The notes below the pieces were generated by a model that was not told where the DNA came from, made no database searches, and saw nothing but the letters and a program-made list of their open reading frames with translations. DNA of 64,000 nt from Bacteroidales bacterium (GTDB lineage: Bacteria > Bacteroidota > Bacteroidia > Bacteroidales > F082). Positions 51,101-58,237 of the stretch are shown here, piece after piece. Every line of letters begins with the position of its first letter. The first letter of the stretch is position 1. A program made the position numbers and the translations under genes. The stretch lies in NCBI GenBank assembly GCA_017538795.1, contig JAFYIE010000066.1, positions 49,006 to 113,005 of the forward strand, written 5' to 3'.

Positions 51101-52355
51101 CTGTTGTAACAGGAATTGTTAAAGCCTCGTCCAAGAACCAGCCTTGGAAGTCTGCACCTGCAACGGGATGCGTCGGCGTAGGCAGTGTAGTCGGAATAGT
51201 TGCTTCAAACGTGCCGGTGATAGGATTACCGCCATTAGTCTCATACGAAAGCAGGTAATGATAACCGCTTCCGTCGTAATACGGCATCAGCGCACCTTCA
51301 GCAGTTTGGAAGCCACGAATCTTGCCAAAGAAGAAACCGTCGGCATTACCGCCTCCTGCCTCAAAAATAGAAGTGCCGATATAGCATTTATCGAACTCAT
51401 GAATCGAATTCAATACAGTGACGATTTTCGATATATCAGACGAGACAGAATGTGTTAGCAATTCGCCATTGACATATAAAGTTGTATATCCTCCTGGAGC
51501 TACCACCATCGTAATGGTGCTCCATTGATTGTAATATGACCGGCCGGTAGTGTTTGACTTGTACGCTTCGCCGCTACCATATCCTTTGCGCAGACACCAC
51601 ATCAAATGCGCTGTTCCGCTGTTAGCATTACCTGCGTTAATAAAGATACAATCTTCCTCATGACCATCACTCAAGTCGAACAAACGCTGCCAACCTGACT
51701 TTTTTACATAAGCTCCTGTAGAACGATAGAAATATCCATTGCCGTTATTCTCGCTGCTAATCCAAACGTCCATCGTTAATGTAAAGCCGGTTTCTGCAGT
51801 AACATTGCCGAGAGGATTATCTATTTGTAGATATGCTTCTCCGTCAAATACGGCACAGTTTTCCTCGGAGTTCCAATAGACACCTCTGTTCTCCGAGTTA
51901 TTAAGTGCCACTTCTTGCGTTCCGACATTAGGAACAATATCAAAATTCCTTCCTTGAGTCAATCCTCCGTTGAAAAACGACTGATAATCGATAATCGTTT
52001 TGATGGTATAGACCACCTCGGCAGTAGCACCACCAGCAGAGATAGTTGCCGTGTAGGTTCCCAACATACTCGGTGCATTCGTCTTCCCGTTATACAGAAT
52101 AGTCGGAACGGTCAAACCGGCTGCCGTCCATGCGTCCGTATTGCTGATGGTGGCAGGTTTATAATTGCCATTGAACTGCAAATCGGCAGGAGCCGAGATA
52201 GTGATACTCAGCGGATTCTGGGCAGTGTAGCCTCCTTCGCCGTATGCTGACAGTACGTTTCCATTGGAGACATAACTCCACGCAGCCATCATGGATACTG
52301 GCATAAGCATAAACAGCATCGCCACTAGTGAAGTAAAGAATTTGGTTTGCTTCAT
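48168..52355 (-). CDS. Giant T9SS surface protein with LamG-like, Listeria-Bacteroides and GLUG-type repeats (cassette 1)
   Basis: 1395 aa. Signal peptide 1-24 (VSMMAAWS). Residues about 165-360 are a concanavalin/LamG-like domain (LTMDVWISSENNGNGYFYR, WSTITMVVAPGGYTTLYVNGELL). A Listeria-Bacteroides repeat follows (about 368-433, FQGWFLDEALTIPVTTG...SLYAKW). Right-handed helix-like repeats with GLUG character occupy about 690-900 (ATIKNLVVTGSVTVSAA, MGGLIGHSRQANYTITGCVYNGTLTT). The C-terminal ~330 residues (GWYFIASPIG...GRGYLYANSADV...GWNLIGNPFG...GELQVFDVMGRMV...) closely match the 1311-aa protein, ending in a T9SS domain. Likely adhesin; ligand unknown. Confidence 0.85.
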   Translation of the reverse strand: MKQTKFFTSLVAMLFMLMPVSMMAAWSYVSNGNVLSAYGEGGYTAQNPLSITISAPADLQFNGNYKPATISNTDAWTAAGLTVPTILYNGKTNAPSMLGTYTATISAGGATAEVVYTIKTIIDYQSFFNGGLTQGRNFDIVPNVGTQEVALNNSENRGVYWNSEENCAVFDGEAYLQIDNPLGNVTAETGFTLTMDVWISSENNGNGYFYRSTGAYVKKSGWQRLFDLSDGHEEDCIFINAGNANSGTAHLMWCLRKGYGSGEAYKSNTTGRSYYNQWSTITMVVAPGGYTTLYVNGELLTHSVSSDISKIVTVLNSIHEFDKCYIGTSIFEAGGGNADGFFFGKIRGFQTAEGALMPYYDGSGYHYLLSYETNGGNPITGTFEATIPTTLPTPTHPVAGADFQGWFLDEALTIPVTTGVTLTQNTSLYAKWNYMVGMAEGTEDVARWSVYPTSAPEGATITVNYIGNRNVESIEIGNTHTYYVNTTSDLSTAVANFNANPGSRLVLNTNVSTMTITADEGVIDLNGHAITSTLYMQNNTLDKVITIKNGRVNAMDGNGGWSDVYMGTVIMENVYMPSNLYTDGHAFILKSGTYAAVQNFTKDPAPGTVKIYRGVRVVGRNTVSASGGTHAGTFIDLSELAPASFVVTEVVQDAQWTFTMPAYNVDVIVNYTDFEGHGTEDDPYLIPSTDAWNKLVYNVNDAAHNYAEKYFRQTANISVSTMLGYRVSDNGFRTFNGIYDGDGYTLDVAINGSETFTAPFHCIANATIKNLVVTGSVTVSAATNLHPSGLVGVMVGTCALENCLVSANVSGSRYMGGLIGHSRQANYTITGCVYNGTLTTSGNYYAGGLTGWGGASSNSATITDCLFAGTYVGSAKFHPVGCFDGNTRAISNMYYTQAPSGGMTDGETHSFVRTTSYKGERVYSVTAGTGVTITPVGTPVTSYNVSKLDLYETDGFSFDGVRYGGQGDVVSLTLSATEHAGYGLVYSADHGTLNTNSTPNTLTMAAANTTINVRYSASMSINAPTTATNGWYFIASPIGAVNPVDVEYMTNNEYDIFRFNQNPAQNDEGNYLEWENWNEANSGSINHNHFDLEPGRGYLYANSADVTLNFVGTPYSGNGQVSLSYSTANPDTRMRGWNLIGNPFGVTATITKDCYKMKNSHDEVILCEGTVTVNPMEGVLVYTETDGEIVTFTPSGAKEGERNENNIVINLTGTKGNVIDRAIVSFDKDHTLPKFQIRDNSTKIYIPQNGVDYAMVLSYRIGELPLNFKAQETGRYTLSFSGENMTGVSLVDMIDNAVIDLSVNDTYTFIGSSTDRENRFKLVFSSQNDSNIEIFAYQSDNDIVVSGEGELQVFDVMGRMVMNQRINGVETVRKPSQTGVYIFRLKEKVQKIVVR
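48227..48248. repeat. Palindrome GAGACGGTT-TGCG-AACCGTCTC within T9SS domain codons
   Basis: 9-bp perfect arms (48227-48235, 48240-48248). It encodes part of GVETVRKPSQTG in the 1395-aa protein. The aligned stretch of the 1311-aa paralogue (GIQTIEKPQTTG) has no palindrome but equal length, so this is substitution-like rather than a simple insertion. The GAGACG/CGTCTCTAC arms resemble the repeat at 41218. Confidence 0.5.
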
Positions 52356-52471
52356 TGTTTGTTAGTTGATAATGTAATTGTTGTATTTAGTTAATGATTT
52401 TATTTTGACAGGAATAGCTGCTGCTGTTGCATATTTCTGTAAATCGTTGGAAATTAATATATTACAAAAAT

Positions 52472-52479
52472 GGGGGGGG
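52472..52479. repeat. G8 homopolymer in the leader of the 1395-aa protein gene
   Basis: Eight consecutive G (C8 on the coding strand) in otherwise AT-rich DNA, 117 bp upstream of the start codon and within the predicted 5' leader. Such tracts are prone to slippage. Confidence 0.7.
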
Positions 52480-52573
52480 TAATTAATGAATCACAAAATG
52501 CCAAGGCTGGCACGGTGTGGAAGTCATAATCGTATTGTTTTTTTAATAATTTCATCCCCTTAAAATGAGGGTG

Positions 52574-52581
52574 CAAAATTA
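52574..52581 (-). promoter_or_regulatory. -7 box (TAATTTTG) for cassette 1
   Basis: Same octamer and following GC as the cassette 2 promoter at 62193-62200. Here it is 219 bp from the start codon, giving a leader of about 210 nt; the leader holds the G8 tract and nothing else recognised. The remainder of 52356-52746 is filled by the repeats listed separately. Confidence 0.6.
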
Positions 52582-52622
52582 CAAAAAAATTTTAAAACAA
52601 TTTCAATAATTGAAATAATTTT

Positions 52623-52649
52623 GAGATTCCTCGCTTCGCTCGGAATGAC
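52623..52649 (-). repeat. GTCATTCCGAGC-type repeat, copy 2 (intergenic, inverted)
   Basis: GAGATTCCTCGCTTCGCTCGGAATGAC on the plus strand, that is the family in reverse orientation. It lies upstream of the cassette 1 promoter. Confidence 0.85.
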
Positions 52650-52667
52650 AAGTCATTATTATTAATC

Positions 52668-52725
52668 ACTGTGGCGCGGCATGCAAGAACATACTAATTA
52701 GTACGAACTATCAAGCCGCGCCAGT
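52668..52725. repeat. Cruciform-like nested palindrome
   Basis: TGGCGCGGC (52672-52680) pairs with GCCGCGCCA (52715-52723), extended by ACT/AGT outside. The interior contains a second perfect palindrome TACTAATTAGTA (52692-52703). Non-coding, between the ksgA end and the cassette 1 promoter. Confidence 0.75.
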
Positions 52726-52745
52726 TTATTTCCGTTTTTGTTTCT

Positions 52746-52776
52746 GTCATTCCGAGCACGAAGTGCGAGGAACCTC
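52746..52776 (+). repeat. GTCATTCCGAGC-type repeat, copy 3 (forms ksgA stop and C-terminus)
   Basis: GTCATTCCGAGC-ACGAAGT-GCGAGGAACCTC. On the minus strand it encodes the last residues EVPRTSCSE and the TGA stop of KsgA. Confidence 0.85.
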
Positions 52777-53589
52777 GAAATGACGGGTCAGCTCCACAAA
52801 CTCCTGCACCGACAACTGCTCAGGTCTCTTATTAAATATCTCGTTATCAATGATTTCCGCTGGAATCATCGAGCGCAGGGAGTTGCGCAAGGTTTTACGA
52901 CGCTGGTTGAAAGCCTGTTTGACAACTGTCACGAAGAGTTTCTCGTCGCAGTCCAGCTCCTTGACGTTGTTGCGTTTAAGGCGGATAACCGCAGATTTCA
53001 CCTTTGGTGGCGGGTTAAAAACGTTCTCGTGCACGGTGAACAGATACTCAATGTCATACCACGCCTGCAAAAGCACGCTCAAAATGCCGTATGTCTTGCT
53101 GCCAGGACCGGCCGCAATGCGCTCAGCCACCTCTTTTTGAATCATGCCGACGCACTCGGAGACGTTGTTGCGGTACTTGAGGATCTGGAAAAAGATTTGC
53201 GAGCTGATGTTGTAAGGGAAGTTGCCGATGACACCCACATCGACGGGTGTCATTCCGAGCGAAAGCGAGGAACCTCCTTTTGCCTTGGACAAATCATATT
53301 TTAGAAAATCACCAAGTGTTAAATGTCCTTCCAGCTCTGGAAACTTCTTTTTCAAAAACTCCACCGACTCCTTGTCAATTTCCACAACTTGCAGCTTTTC
53401 TAATTGATTTTCAATAAGATACTGCGTCAGGACTCCCATGCCGGCACCTACCTCAATCACCACGTCGTGGTCGGTCGAGAGCGAGTCGACAATCTTTCGG
53501 GCGATGTTCAAATCGACTAAGAAATGCTGTCCGAGGGCTTTTTTCGGCCTTACAAAATCGTTATTCGAGTAGTTTTCCATAATCATCAT
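52747..53589 (-). CDS. rsmA: 16S rRNA dimethyladenosine transferase KsgA/RsmA with two repeat-derived segments
   Basis: 280 aa. Methylates the two adenines of the 3'-terminal 16S hairpin. SAM-binding IEVGAGMGVLTQYL (45-58), catalytic NFPYNISSQ (123-131; NLPYxI motif) and KVKSAVIRLKRN, FNQRRKTLRNSL. Residues 105-114 (GGSSLSLGMT) come from repeat copy 4, lengthening the loop before the catalytic motif by about nine residues relative to Bacteroides KsgA as I recall it. The C-terminus EVPRTSCSE comes from copy 3. The ATGA start overlaps the TPR gene stop and supports the 53589 start. Last gene of the serS operon. Confidence 0.93.
   Translation of the reverse strand: MMIMENYSNNDFVRPKKALGQHFLVDLNIARKIVDSLSTDHDVVIEVGAGMGVLTQYLIENQLEKLQVVEIDKESVEFLKKKFPELEGHLTLGDFLKYDLSKAKGGSSLSLGMTPVDVGVIGNFPYNISSQIFFQILKYRNNVSECVGMIQKEVAERIAAGPGSKTYGILSVLLQAWYDIEYLFTVHENVFNPPPKVKSAVIRLKRNNVKELDCDEKLFVTVVKQAFNQRRKTLRNSLRSMIPAEIIDNEIFNKRPEQLSVQEFVELTRHFEVPRTSCSE
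53249..53276 (+). repeat. GTCATTCCGAGC-type repeat, copy 4 (inside ksgA)
   Basis: GTCATTCCGAGC-GAAA-GCGAGGAACCTC, 28 bp, read in frame on the minus strand as KsgA residues 105-114. Confidence 0.85.
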
Positions 53590-55427
53590 TTTTGTTCGTC
53601 ACGCAAACGGCGGTAGCTCTTTCGGGCCTGCGCCACATAAACGCTCGCTGTGTAATAATCGAAGAGCTTTGAATAGCATTCCATAGCCTCTTCTTTTTTA
53701 TTTAATTGATTTTCAAGTAATTGCGCATCTTCAATCAGCGCCTCATCGGCAATGTAGCTGTCGGCATAGCCTTCGTAGACACGCTTGTAGAGACTGTCGG
53801 CAAGCACAAAATCGCCTTCATTCATCGCAATTTTCGCCTTTCGATAAAACACATTCGGCAAGCTCACCTCGTTGGGGTTATATGCCGCAATCGAGTCAAG
53901 TGTCTGATTTGCAATATCATACTTCCGCTGATAGATGTAATAGTCGGCTTTTGCCAGGCGTTTCAAAGCGATGGTGTCGTATTCCAAATTGTCGCTTATG
54001 GTAAGCGAGAGTGTCATCGCGTCGTTGGCCACCAGCTTCGAAGTGGCCGATTTCAAGATGTTCAGCGCGGCGTTAGCCCATTCAAATTCACCAATAAAAT
54101 AACGCAGTTGCGCGTTTTTAAACCTCGCCTCATGGGCTATAGGCTCGTTTTTCAATGCTTTTTCTATCTGCGAATAAAGCAGAGTCGCCTCCCAAACCTC
54201 GTCAGTAAAGAGATAGACATCGGCAAGTTTCATCTTGATCTCGGCTTTGCTTTTAGGTGGCAGATTCATCTCTAAAGCATTGTTTAACAATGTTTTAGCA
54301 TCATCAAAGCGACCAAGTTCAAACGCCAGAACATCGGCTTGGACAGTCACCAGCGGCAGCAGCTCATTCGAAAGACCTATCTTCGCGACAGCGTCGTCAA
54401 TTTTCTTATTCAGATCTTCGTAAAAAGCCTTGTCGTGGTTGCCTTTCGCCACCGCTTTCCCGTAGCTCATACTGATAAATCCGACCGTTGCCTGGATATA
54501 GAAAACGCCCTCGCTCGCCTTGTTCATGACATAATCGTACGCCTCGATGGCGATGTCGTACTGACGGTTGTCGCCGGCGATCTGCGCCACATAAAGTATC
54601 TCATTCTCGTACTCGCCTTTGCCGCGTTTGTCGAGCGCCTTGAGCTGCATGAGAGCAAGCTCGTAATCCTGCTGTTGGAGCGAATACCACATCAACAGCG
54701 ACGAAAACTCCTCATTTTCAGGCTCTTCCTGAGTTTTTCGCAAAAGCGCCATCCTCACCACATCGTCAACATTGCCGTTGAGGTCGTACATCATCATCAC
54801 GCGAAGACGGTTTTTTATCATCTCATACTGTTCCGGGTTTTCCTTTAAATACAACAGATAGCACTCGGTGGCGTTCTCGAAGTCGAGCATCGAATTGTAG
54901 GTGTAACCCTTTTCGAGATAAAATTTGTAATCGATATTCTGATTTTTCGCTCCTCTGTCGTACAAAGCGATCGCCGTCTCGTTGAAACTCCTGGATCTCA
55001 GTAAGTTAGCGACTTCATTGATAGCATTTTTCGTGTCTGGAACGTCTTTTATGACCTTGTTCAGATACTTCACCGCCTTCGGGTTGTCGCCCTGCTGCTG
55101 ATAAACATACGCCAGGTCGACATGCGATTTCCAGTTTTTCGGATTTTTCTTCAAAAACGATTTGTAAGCCTTCTCAGCGCCTTCATAATCGCCCGTAAGT
55201 ATCAGACAATCAGCGTATTGGTTAAAATACTGCGTCTGACCGTAGTTGTCGTAAAGATTTTTGTAAATGTCGCGAGCCTTTTCGTAGTTTTTTTTGAAAT
55301 AAAACTCGCGGGCTAACTTCTCATCGAGTTGTCTTTGGTTACTAACATTCTGAGCATCAATGTTTTGCAAAAACAAGACGCAAATAAAAAAAATTGTGAG
55401 AAACCTTGAAAAGCGCGACAACCTCAT
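53586..55427 (-). CDS. Exported TPR protein
   Basis: 613 aa, signal peptide 1-25 (NIDAQ). TPR repeats through most of the chain: AREFYFKKNYEKARDIYKNLYDNYGQTQYFNQYADCLILTGDYEGAEKAYKSFLKKNPKNWKSHVDLAYVYQQQGDNPKAVKYL is one clear run (about 35-120), and further repeats reach the C-terminus. Large periplasmic or outer-membrane-associated TPR proteins of this type are common in Bacteroidota; function not known. Third gene of the serS-lipoprotein-TPR-ksgA operon, 4 bp after the lipoprotein gene. Confidence 0.85.
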   Translation of the reverse strand: MRLSRFSRFLTIFFICVLFLQNIDAQNVSNQRQLDEKLAREFYFKKNYEKARDIYKNLYDNYGQTQYFNQYADCLILTGDYEGAEKAYKSFLKKNPKNWKSHVDLAYVYQQQGDNPKAVKYLNKVIKDVPDTKNAINEVANLLRSRSFNETAIALYDRGAKNQNIDYKFYLEKGYTYNSMLDFENATECYLLYLKENPEQYEMIKNRLRVMMMYDLNGNVDDVVRMALLRKTQEEPENEEFSSLLMWYSLQQQDYELALMQLKALDKRGKGEYENEILYVAQIAGDNRQYDIAIEAYDYVMNKASEGVFYIQATVGFISMSYGKAVAKGNHDKAFYEDLNKKIDDAVAKIGLSNELLPLVTVQADVLAFELGRFDDAKTLLNNALEMNLPPKSKAEIKMKLADVYLFTDEVWEATLLYSQIEKALKNEPIAHEARFKNAQLRYFIGEFEWANAALNILKSATSKLVANDAMTLSLTISDNLEYDTIALKRLAKADYYIYQRKYDIANQTLDSIAAYNPNEVSLPNVFYRKAKIAMNEGDFVLADSLYKRVYEGYADSYIADEALIEDAQLLENQLNKKEEAMECYSKLFDYYTASVYVAQARKSYRRLRDEQK

Positions 55428-55431
55428 GGCA

Positions 55432-55908
55432 TCACTCCTTTCTCAGTTGTTTCACAACTTCTTTCTGTCCTTCAAACTTTTCCTTAAAATATTTGATTTG
55501 AGCCTCCATCATACGAAGCTCTTTTTCCTCGTCCCGGATATATTTCTCAACCGTAACCTCGTCGTAAAGATTGTTTTTCACGTCGTCTTTCAGATCTGAA
55601 AGCTGTTTTCTTGAGAATTCGACGTTTTCTTTTATCACAATGCGCTGACTTTCAAACTGTTGCAGATAAGCCTGCAGCAATTCCATCTCATCCTGGATGT
55701 CTTTCTTCATGGCGACGGTGGTGTCGAGCGACTGATAATCTTTCACGAGTTCGTTAAATTCCTGATTATAAAGCTCTTCCACTTGACGCTCAACGACATC
55801 CACGCGTTTCTGCATCGCGCTGATTTTGCCTGATGGCGACTTGGAGTTACAAGCCACCATCAAGAACAAAACCACACTGTATGTCAATATTTTACTTAAT
55901 AATTTCAA
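55432..55908 (-). CDS. Coiled-coil lipoprotein
   Basis: 158 aa, lipobox FLMVAC (Cys20). Nearly the whole mature chain (about 30-158) is predicted alpha-helical coiled coil, rich in E, K, Q (KRVDVVERQVEELYNQEFNELVKDYQSLDTTVAMKKDIQDE...). No named family recognised. Overlaps the 3' end of serS by 17 bp and precedes the TPR gene by 4 bp, so the lipoprotein and TPR protein may act together in the envelope. Confidence 0.8.
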   Translation of the reverse strand: MKLLSKILTYSVVLFLMVACNSKSPSGKISAMQKRVDVVERQVEELYNQEFNELVKDYQSLDTTVAMKKDIQDEMELLQAYLQQFESQRIVIKENVEFSRKQLSDLKDDVKNNLYDEVTVEKYIRDEEKELRMMEAQIKYFKEKFEGQKEVVKQLRKE

Positions 55909-57163
55909 AGCCTGTATATGGTTGAAGTGCCTTAGGAATCAAAATACCGTCTTCTGTTTGGTTGTTTTCGAGCAATGCCGCCACGATTCTTGGGAGGGCG
56001 AGGGCGCTGCCGTTGAGAGTGTGTGCCAACCGGATGTTGCCGTCTTTGTCTTTGAATCTGAGTTTTAAGCGGTTCGACTGGAATGTCTCGAAGCACGACA
56101 CCGAGCTCACCTCGAGCCACAGCTGCTGTGCTGCCGACCACACCTCGTAGTCGTAGGTCATTGCTGATGTCCAGCTCATGTCGCCGCCGCAGAGACGCAA
56201 AACATGGAATGGAAGCTCGAGCTTACGGAGAAGTCCGGCCACGTGTTCTTTCATTGCCTCAAGACGTTCGTATGAGTTGTCTGGATGTGCTATTTCGACG
56301 ATTTCGACCTTGTCGAACTGGTGCAGACGGTTCAAGCCGCGCACGTTCTTGCCCCACGATCCGGCTTCACGGCGGAAGCAGTTGGAGTAAGCCACGCGTT
56401 TCAGCGGAAGCTCGTTCTCCTGAACGATAACATCACGGAATATGTTGGTTACCGGCACCTCGGCGGTAGGAATCATGTACATTTTATCAAGTGGCACCGC
56501 ATACATTTGCGCTTCTTTATCAGGAAGTTGACCTGTAGCGTAAGCCGAAGCCTCGTTGACCACGATAGGTGGCTGCACCTCGTAGTAGCCGTCTTTCACA
56601 GCCTCATCGAGGAAGAAATTGATAAGAGCGCGCTGCAGACGTGCGCCTTTGCCTGTATAGAACGGGAATCCGGCGCCTGTCACTTTGTTGCCGAGTTCAA
56701 AATCAGCGAGTTTATATTTGTTGAGAAGCTCCCAATGAGGCAGAGCGTTCTTAGGGAGGTTAGGCATTGTGCCTTCTTCGCTCACCACGAGGTTGTCGGC
56801 GGCTGTCTTGCCACGCGGCACCAATGGATGCGGAGTGTTAGGAATCTCCACTAACTTACTCTGAATCAAAGCTTTAAGCTCTTCAAGACGATCGCTTTTA
56901 ACCTTGGTAAACTCTTTCAGTTCGGCGACGCGAGCCTTCAATGGCGCTGCTTCGGCTACCTTTCCCTGCTTACAGAGGTCGCCAACCTGACGTGCTATAT
57001 TGTTGGCTTCGGCTAAAGCCTCGTCGTTTTCCTGTTGAGTCTTGCGGCGTTCGTCGTCGAGCGCTAAAATCTCGTCAAGGAGTTCAAACCTAGTGAAGTT
57101 CTTGATACTCAGACGGTTAATACACTCCTCTTTATGTTCTCTAATATAAGGTATTGTTAACAT
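55892..57163 (-). CDS. serS: Seryl-tRNA synthetase
   Basis: 423 aa class II synthetase. N-terminal tRNA-binding coiled-coil arm (about 28-105), motif 2 NCFRREAGSWGKNVRGLNRLHQFDKVE and motif 3 HTLNGSALALPRIVAALLENNQ, with the serine-binding TAEVPVTN. Full length with a canonical MLTIPYIREHKEE start. Leads the serS-lipoprotein-TPR-ksgA operon from a TATTTTTG box at 57186-57193. Confidence 0.97.
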   Translation of the reverse strand: MLTIPYIREHKEECINRLSIKNFTRFELLDEILALDDERRKTQQENDEALAEANNIARQVGDLCKQGKVAEAAPLKARVAELKEFTKVKSDRLEELKALIQSKLVEIPNTPHPLVPRGKTAADNLVVSEEGTMPNLPKNALPHWELLNKYKLADFELGNKVTGAGFPFYTGKGARLQRALINFFLDEAVKDGYYEVQPPIVVNEASAYATGQLPDKEAQMYAVPLDKMYMIPTAEVPVTNIFRDVIVQENELPLKRVAYSNCFRREAGSWGKNVRGLNRLHQFDKVEIVEIAHPDNSYERLEAMKEHVAGLLRKLELPFHVLRLCGGDMSWTSAMTYDYEVWSAAQQLWLEVSSVSCFETFQSNRLKLRFKDKDGNIRLAHTLNGSALALPRIVAALLENNQTEDGILIPKALQPYTGFEIIK

Positions 57164-57185
57164 AGCTACAAAAAATTTTCAAACG

Positions 57186-57193
57186 CAAAAATA
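57186..57193 (-). promoter_or_regulatory. -7 box (TATTTTTG) for the serS operon
   Basis: TAnnTTTG match 22 bp upstream of serS, immediately after the rplU-rpmA terminator. Confidence 0.65.
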
Positions 57194-57205
57194 ATAATTT
57201 TTTTA

Positions 57206-57246
57206 CAAAAAAAATGTAGGGGCGAAAGATTTTTCGCCCCTACATT
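57206..57246 (-). terminator. Terminator of rplU-rpmA, also a palindromic repeat
   Basis: AATGTAGGGGCGAAA (57213-57227) pairs perfectly with TTTCGCCCCTACATT (57232-57246), 15 bp with a 4-nt loop. On the minus strand it is followed by eight Ts. The GC-rich stem in AT-rich DNA suggests a mobile palindrome recruited as a terminator. Confidence 0.85.
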
Positions 57247-57270
57247 ATTTTCTGTTCGTTTTCAGTTACG

Positions 57271-57543
57271 TTACTCTGTCACTTCGCCGTTGACCGGGAT
57301 GACGTTAACGTATGAACGATCTTCTCTCTTTCTGCGGAATTCCACGATGCCGTCTGTAAGAGCGAACAAAGTATGGTCTTTGCCCATGCCTACATTGTCA
57401 CCTGGATAATGTTGTGTTCCACGCTGGCGAACGATGATGTTGCCTGCGATGACTGCCTGTCCACCGAAAACTTTCACTCCGAGTCGTTTGCTGTGTGATT
57501 CACGACCGTTTTCGGAACTACCAACGCCTTTCTTGTGTGCCAT
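57271..57543 (-). CDS. rpmA: 50S ribosomal protein L27
   Basis: 90 aa: [65 protein letters not shown], the invariant L27 core. No N-terminal extension needing cleavage is present. 23 bp after rplU, as usual. Confidence 0.98.
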   Translation of the reverse strand: MAHKKGVGSSENGRESHSKRLGVKVFGGQAVIAGNIIVRQRGTQHYPGDNVGMGKDHTLFALTDGIVEFRRKREDRSYVNVIPVNGEVTE

Positions 57544-57566
57544 AATTCTTTAATTTTTTCGGTTTA

Positions 57567-57878
57567 TTATTCAGTGATGTTTTCAATGCGCACCTTGCTC
57601 AAATCCTGACGGTGGCCGTTTAAGGTCTGATAACCTTTTCTTCTTTTCTTTTTGAAGACAAGAACTTTGTCTGCTCTGAGATGCTTGATAATCTTGGCAT
57701 CTACCTTAGCACCTTCGAGGACGGGGGTGCCTACCCTTGTGTTGCCGTCATTGTCGATCAACAACACCTTGTCGAAGCTGATAGCGCTGTCGACATCGCC
57801 ATTCAAGCGGTTGCAGAAGATTTCATCTCCCTTGCTCACTTTGAACTGCTGCCCTGCTATTTCTACGATTGCGTACAT
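57567..57878 (-). CDS. rplU: 50S ribosomal protein L21
   Basis: 103 aa: MYAIVEIAGQQFKVSKGDEIFCNRL...KRRKGYQTLNGHRQDLSKVRIENI. Full length; GHRQ signature near the C-terminus. First gene of rplU-rpmA, promoter TATTTTTG at 57917-57924. Confidence 0.98.
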   Translation of the reverse strand: MYAIVEIAGQQFKVSKGDEIFCNRLNGDVDSAISFDKVLLIDNDGNTRVGTPVLEGAKVDAKIIKHLRADKVLVFKKKRRKGYQTLNGHRQDLSKVRIENITE

Positions 57879-57916
57879 TAATTTGTATTTAACTTTTATT
57901 CAAATTTTTCGGACTG

Positions 57917-57924
57917 CAAAAATA
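57917..57924 (-). promoter_or_regulatory. -7 box (TATTTTTG) for rplU-rpmA
   Basis: TAnnTTTG match 38 bp upstream of the rplU start codon. Confidence 0.65.
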
Positions 57925-57961
57925 CAACAAATATTAATACGCTCGACATTTTTCTGAAAAA

Positions 57962-58213
57962 TTAATTTTTACGTCCATGACGAGCCGCTGCGTATCCTGC
58001 GCCAAGTGCAGTAAAAACAAGCAATCCGCTTCCCAACGGAGCTTCGCTGTCGTAATCAACGCCATGCGACTGCGGCAATGAGAGACCGAAATCGTCGTTG
58101 GTTCGGTATAGGTCGTTATCATTGTCGTTCCATTTGAAAAACGAATCGCTCTGTGCGCTGGCGGCAAAGGCCATTGTCATTAAAACGGCAATTGTTAATA
58201 ATTTCTTTTTCAT
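57962..58213 (-). CDS. Small exported protein with PLGSG-TM-basic C-terminal tail (cassette 2)
   Basis: 83 aa. Signal peptide 1-20 (AFAASAQ), a polar middle (SDSFFKWNDNDNDLYRTNDDFGLSLPQSHGVDYDS) and the tail EAPLGSGLLVFTALGAGYAAARHGRKN. The tail aligns with the 47892-48149 protein over APLGSGL--FTALGAGYA--R--RK; the middles share only an SxFFxWN/GFFNYN motif. It lies 24 bp after the 1311-aa T9SS protein gene. Role unknown. Confidence 0.75.
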   Translation of the reverse strand: MKKKLLTIAVLMTMAFAASAQSDSFFKWNDNDNDLYRTNDDFGLSLPQSHGVDYDSEAPLGSGLLVFTALGAGYAAARHGRKN

Positions 58214-58237
58214 TGTATATGCTTTTTTATTTTGTTT

